A stretch of DNA of 64,000 nt from Nitrogeniibacter sp050293885. Lineage in GTDB: Bacteria > Pseudomonadota > Gammaproteobacteria > Burkholderiales > Rhodocyclaceae. Of this stretch, positions 60,321 through 64,000 are shown one piece after another. Position numbers and translations under genes: made by a program. How positions within the stretch are numbered: the first letter of the stretch is position 1; every line of letters begins with the position of its first letter. Where the stretch lies: assembly GCA_050293885.1 (NCBI GenBank), contig JBNKNO010000002.1, positions 1 through 64,000 of the forward strand, in the 5' to 3' direction. The notes below the pieces were generated by a model. It was not told the DNA's origin. It was given only the letters and a program-made list of their open reading frames with translations, and searched no databases.

Positions 60321-61405
60321 ACGCCTGGCTTCGCTCCCTTCTGCTACTCGTGCTCGTCGGCCAGCTCGCCGCCTGCGCCGGCACGCAATCACCGGCACGG
60401 CTCGAATTCGGCATCGCGAAGGTGAGCGGCGGACACCGCCTGATGTGGCCGGCCGCCCCCGAGATCCCCCGCTACCAGTACGCCGGCGAACTCGTCGGCG
60501 AGCAGAATTTCGTGCGCGACCGCGAAAACGACAGCGGCATGACGCGCTTCCTGCGTTGGCTCACCGGCCTGGGGCAGGAAGCGATGCCCAATGTGCTGCA
60601 GCGACCGCAGGCGATTGCCGGCACGGCCGACGGACGCATCATGGTGACCGACGTCAGCCGCGGTGCGGTGTTCGTGTTCGACCCGGTGGCGGGCGAACTC
60701 AATGTATGGGAATACGCGAGCGGCCTCACCCGCTTTGCCGCCCCCATCGGCATCGTCGCCACCGCCGACGGCGGCGCCTGGGTGGCCGACGCCGACCTCG
60801 GCCTGATCGCCCATGTGGACGCCAGCGGCCAGCCGCAGGCCACGATCGGCAAGGGGCTGCTCAAACGCCCCACTGGCCTGGCGCTCGACCCCAAAACCGG
60901 CGAGCTGTACGTGGCCGACACCTATCAGCACGCGGTGCTGGTGTTCGCGGCCGACGGGCGCTGGCTGCGCACCATCGGCGGCCGCGGCGACACGCCGGGC
61001 CAGTTCAACTACCCCACCCATATCGCCATCGCTGGCGACCGTCTGTACGTGACCGACACCATGAACAGCCGCGTGCAGATCCTGCCGCTGAGCGGCGAGG
61101 GCGCGGTTCAGGTGGTGGGCGAGCGCGGGCTCTACCTGGGCAATCTGGTGCGCCCCAAAGGCGTCGCCAGCGACAGCGAAGGCAATGTGTATGTGGTCGA
61201 GTCCTACTACGACCGTCTGCTGGTGTTCAACGCCGAGGGCGAGTTTCTGATGCCGATCGGCGGCGCCGGACAGACCGTGGGCCGCTTCTATCTGCCCGCC
61301 GGGGTATGGGTGGACGCGCACGACCGGGTGTTCGTGGCCGACACCTTCAACGGCCGCGTGGTGGTGTTCCGTTATCTGGGAGGCAGCCGTGCCGAGGCGG
61401 GGTGA
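60317..61405 (+). CDS. NHL-repeat beta-propeller lipoprotein
   Basis: 362 residues from the ATG at 60317. Lipobox LAAC (C20). NHL repeats include RPTGLALDPKTGELYVADTY (20 residues), YPTHIAIAGDRLYVTDTM and RPKGVASDSEGNVYVVESYY. Layout matches the lipoprotein at 49869. Overlaps the 11-heme cytochrome gene by 17 bp, strong coupling, so the two products probably interact at the cell surface. Confidence 0.87.
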   Translation: MNAWLRSLLLLVLVGQLAACAGTQSPARLEFGIAKVSGGHRLMWPAAPEIPRYQYAGELVGEQNFVRDRENDSGMTRFLRWLTGLGQEAMPNVLQRPQAIAGTADGRIMVTDVSRGAVFVFDPVAGELNVWEYASGLTRFAAPIGIVATADGGAWVADADLGLIAHVDASGQPQATIGKGLLKRPTGLALDPKTGELYVADTYQHAVLVFAADGRWLRTIGGRGDTPGQFNYPTHIAIAGDRLYVTDTMNSRVQILPLSGEGAVQVVGERGLYLGNLVRPKGVASDSEGNVYVVESYYDRLLVFNAEGEFLMPIGGAGQTVGRFYLPAGVWVDAHDRVFVADTFNGRVVVFRYLGGSRAEAG

Positions 61406-63998
61406 ACTGGCGGCGGCCGTGTGTCTGTCGCTCGCGCTGGTGGTCGCCGCGCGCGCCGAGAAGGTCTCGGACGTGCGCGCCACCAAACACAACTTCTCCG
61501 CCACCGCGGTCGGCCGCACCACCGGCGCACCGCCGACGCGCGATGTGCAGGCCACCAGCGAATCGCAGGTGTGCGTGTTCTGCCACACGCCCCATGGCGC
61601 CACCGCCGGCGTCGCGCCGCTGTGGAACCGCAAGCTGTCGGGCCAGACCTACACCCCCTACACCTCCTCCTCGCTCGACGCCGAAGTGCTGCTCGGCCGC
61701 GTGCTCGACCAACCGGAGGGGTCGTCGAAGCTGTGCCTGTCGTGCCACGACGGCTCGCTCGCCATCGGCAACGTGAACGTGTTGTCCGGCCAGGGGGGCG
61801 TGGAAGGCAGCCAGAGCATCGCCATGAGCGGCACCGGCGTGGGCGGCACGATTCCCGAGGGCGCGGGCGAGACCACCGGCTTTACCCGCCGGCTGGGGGT
61901 GGACCTGCGCAACGATCACCCGATCTCGCTCGACTACACCACGGCGCTGGCCAACCGCGACGGCGAACTGCGCGTGGTGGATGCCAACCAGCAATGGCCG
62001 GCGGACGGCTCGGTGCTGGGCGTACGCGGTCCCGGCTACAAACCCAGGCTGCCACTGGAGCCCACCGGCACCGGCGGCACCGGCCAGCTGCAATGCGCCA
62101 CCTGCCACGACCCGCACCTGTACGACACCGACGAAGCGGCCAAGGGGCTGCAGAAGTTCCTGCGCCTGAACCGCTTCCAGGAAACGCCGCCGAGCAATGC
62201 CGCCAATACCGACAGCGACATCATCTGCCTGTCGTGCCACGACAAGAACCAGGGCAACGGCAGCTGGGCGTTCTCGGTCCATGCCAACCCCAACGTCGCC
62301 GACGAGACCTACAAGAGCCTGGCGGCGGACCAGCGCCAGTTTCCCCTCGCCCAACCGGCCTGGAAAGCGGCCTGCCTGAACTGCCACGACACCCACACCG
62401 TGGCCGGTTCGCGCCGGCTGCTGCGCGAAGGCACCGACAGCCCGCTGAGCCCCAAGACCGGCGGCAACCCGGCCATCGAGGAAACCTGCTACCAGTGCCA
62501 CACCAACAGCGCCGGCAGCGTGCTGTCGCCCGCCAGTGGCAACGTGCCGGACATCCAGACCGAGTTCTCGCTCAGCCGGCACATGCCGATCCGCTCGGCG
62601 GAACAGGCCGCTGGCGACGAGCGCCACGACATCGACGCCAACTTCAACGATGCCGGATTCGCCGACTGCACCGGCCCCGTCAGCCAATGCGGCAAGGACA
62701 TGCTCGAACCGCGCGAGCGGCTCGGCGTGACCAACACCGACAACCGTCACGCCGAATGCACCGACTGCCACAACCCGCACCGCATCATCCGCGCGGCCAA
62801 CGGTCTGCCCGGCGCGCTCAATGCCGCCAATACCTCGATCGACACACGCGCCAGCCACAATCACGCGGCCGGCCACACCAACATCATCTCCGGCGCCCTG
62901 CGCGGCGCCTGGGGGGTGGAGCCGGTGTATGGCGACGGCAGCTTCTTCAGCCTGCCCACGAGTTATCTGGTCAAGCGCGGCGACCCCGGTGCGAGCGTCA
63001 ACACCGCCGCCAGCGCCAACTACGTGACGCGCGAATACCAGATCTGCCTCAAGTGCCATTCCGACTACGGCTACACCGACGACAACGTGCTGCCCAACGG
63101 CACCACCCGCCCGCTGCTGGGCAACACCACCAGCCTCACGCCCGAGGATCCGGACGGGCGCATCAACTTCTCGCGCTACACCAATCAGGCGCGCGAGCTG
63201 CAACCGAGCGATGCCTTGGGCAACACCGGCGCCGGTGCCGCCTACCAGACCAACAACCACCGCTCCTGGCATCCGGTGGTCGGGGCAACCGCTCGCCCGC
63301 TGGTCGCGCGGGGCATCACCAGCACCTCGCCGTGGTTGAGCCCGTGGCGTGACGATGTCGGCACGCAGACCATGTTCTGCAGCGATTGCCACGGTTCCGA
63401 CACCCCCGACGGCACGGTGGTGCCGACCGGCAACCAACCGTGGGGGCCGCATGGATCGAACCGCAAGTTCATTCTCAAGGGCGATTGGGGACCGGGCCTG
63501 GGCGGCATGACGCGCGACGGCAACCCGGCGCCGAATTTCCTGTGCTTCAAGTGCCACGATCCGGCGGTGTACACCGGCCGCAGCGACTCCGGCCGGCGCT
63601 CCGGCTTCTTCGGCGGCGGGCGCGGCAATCTGCACAACTACCACACCGACAAGATCGAGAAGATCTACTGCAGCTGGTGCCACGTGGCGGTGCCCCATGG
63701 CTGGAAGAACAAGGCCTTGCTGGCCAATCTCAACGACGTCGGCGCCGAAGCCGGCCAGGCCGGCAGCAAGGAAGTGAACACCAGTGGCGATGCCGACAAC
63801 TACAGCGAAGGGCCGTACTACATGCGCGCCAAGCTCAAGGTGCGCACCTTCGCCACCTCCGGCAACTGGAGCGACAGCAACTGCGGCTCGGATGGCAAGG
63901 GCGCGGCCGATCGCATCCCCGCCAGCAACGGCAATACCAACAACGACACGCAAACCGGCAAGGACTGGATGATCAGCACATGCAGCAATCCACCCTGA
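61389..63998 (+). CDS. Eleven-heme secreted cytochrome c
   Basis: 869 residues from a GTG at 61389 with GGGAGG five bases upstream; the stop lies two bases from the window end. Signal peptide 1-23. Eleven CXXCH sites: CVFCH (62-66), CLSCH (116-120), CATCH (236-240), CLSCH (280-284), then CLNCH, CYQCH, CTDCH, CLKCH, CSDCH, CFKCH and CSWCH. The first four, with LRNDHPIS between them, repeat the tetraheme module of the gene at 51268. The rest is a separate seven-heme part with no match I recognise. Likely a surface-exposed terminal reductase or filament cap. Confidence 0.88.
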   Translation: MPRRGELAAAVCLSLALVVAARAEKVSDVRATKHNFSATAVGRTTGAPPTRDVQATSESQVCVFCHTPHGATAGVAPLWNRKLSGQTYTPYTSSSLDAEVLLGRVLDQPEGSSKLCLSCHDGSLAIGNVNVLSGQGGVEGSQSIAMSGTGVGGTIPEGAGETTGFTRRLGVDLRNDHPISLDYTTALANRDGELRVVDANQQWPADGSVLGVRGPGYKPRLPLEPTGTGGTGQLQCATCHDPHLYDTDEAAKGLQKFLRLNRFQETPPSNAANTDSDIICLSCHDKNQGNGSWAFSVHANPNVADETYKSLAADQRQFPLAQPAWKAACLNCHDTHTVAGSRRLLREGTDSPLSPKTGGNPAIEETCYQCHTNSAGSVLSPASGNVPDIQTEFSLSRHMPIRSAEQAAGDERHDIDANFNDAGFADCTGPVSQCGKDMLEPRERLGVTNTDNRHAECTDCHNPHRIIRAANGLPGALNAANTSIDTRASHNHAAGHTNIISGALRGAWGVEPVYGDGSFFSLPTSYLVKRGDPGASVNTAASANYVTREYQICLKCHSDYGYTDDNVLPNGTTRPLLGNTTSLTPEDPDGRINFSRYTNQARELQPSDALGNTGAGAAYQTNNHRSWHPVVGATARPLVARGITSTSPWLSPWRDDVGTQTMFCSDCHGSDTPDGTVVPTGNQPWGPHGSNRKFILKGDWGPGLGGMTRDGNPAPNFLCFKCHDPAVYTGRSDSGRRSGFFGGGRGNLHNYHTDKIEKIYCSWCHVAVPHGWKNKALLANLNDVGAEAGQAGSKEVNTSGDADNYSEGPYYMRAKLKVRTFATSGNWSDSNCGSDGKGAADRIPASNGNTNNDTQTGKDWMISTCSNPP

Positions 63999-64000
63999 TC

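Noticed and set aside
61347..63953. 868-codon open frame on the minus strand under the 11-heme gene
   Set aside because: It mirrors the plus-strand gene in GC-rich DNA, has no ribosome site or known domain, and the plus strand has eleven CXXCH motifs and a signal peptide.
1..63998. CRISPR arrays, insertion sequences, phage or integrase genes
   Set aside because: No direct repeat array, transposase, terminal inverted repeat or integrase-like sequence was found on reading both strands.

Overview
The window reads as the chromosome of a GC-rich Gram-negative betaproteobacterium. Gene orders such as petABC-sspA-sspB, hfq-hflX-hflK-hflC-hisZ-purA and der-bamB-yfgM-hisS-ispG-rodZ-pilF-rlmN-ndk, and the general porin at the left edge, point to Rhodocyclales (Azoarcus/Thauera-like). 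This placement is an inference from gene content, not from a marker-gene search. No insertion sequence, phage or CRISPR array was seen.

Region 1 (1-43.1 kb) is mostly housekeeping DNA: porin, TamA-like protein, fbp, dadA, a hemerythrin, a GT4 glycosyltransferase, sspBA, the cytochrome bc1 operon, a CoA transferase, recR-ybaB-dnaX, a ZIP metal transporter, the SRP RNA, rlmB-rnr, two identical tRNA-Leu(CAG) genes with their own promoters and terminators, purA-hisZ-hflCKX-hfq, the der-to-ndk block, a dctP-dctSR locus without dctQM, tilS, accA, and a TetR/AhpD-like pair with two similar palindromic operators.

Region 2 (43.1-46.7 kb) is a small ECF sigma-factor regulon: a degenerate glycosyltransferase-like gene, a 29-codon ORF, an NrtS-like membrane protein, the sigma factor, a possible anti-sigma remnant, and a small secreted protein with MGPAGP/HGPAGP motifs. 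Three copies of one bipartite promoter motif (GTAAG-rich -35, CGACTAA-like -10, 13-nt spacer) sit before the glycosyltransferase-like gene, the sigma operon and the secreted-protein gene. A secreted zinc-protease-like gene follows.

Region 3 (46.8-64.0 kb) is the most unusual part: ten c-type cytochrome genes with 38 CXXCH motifs, three NHL beta-propeller proteins (two lipoproteins), a periplasmic peptidyl-prolyl isomerase, an outer-membrane beta-barrel and two related helical secreted proteins of unknown family. The cluster contains two OmcE-like tetraheme cytochromes, an 11-heme cytochrome whose N-terminus repeats the tetraheme module, and c7-type triheme proteins. Genes 55.2-59.4 kb have a mirrored paralogue order A-B-C-C'-B'-A', all on one strand. 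Two good sigma-54 promoter matches precede the cytochrome c5 gene and the main tetraheme gene. Together these suggest a trans-envelope electron conduit or extracellular cytochrome filament system with its own assembly factors.
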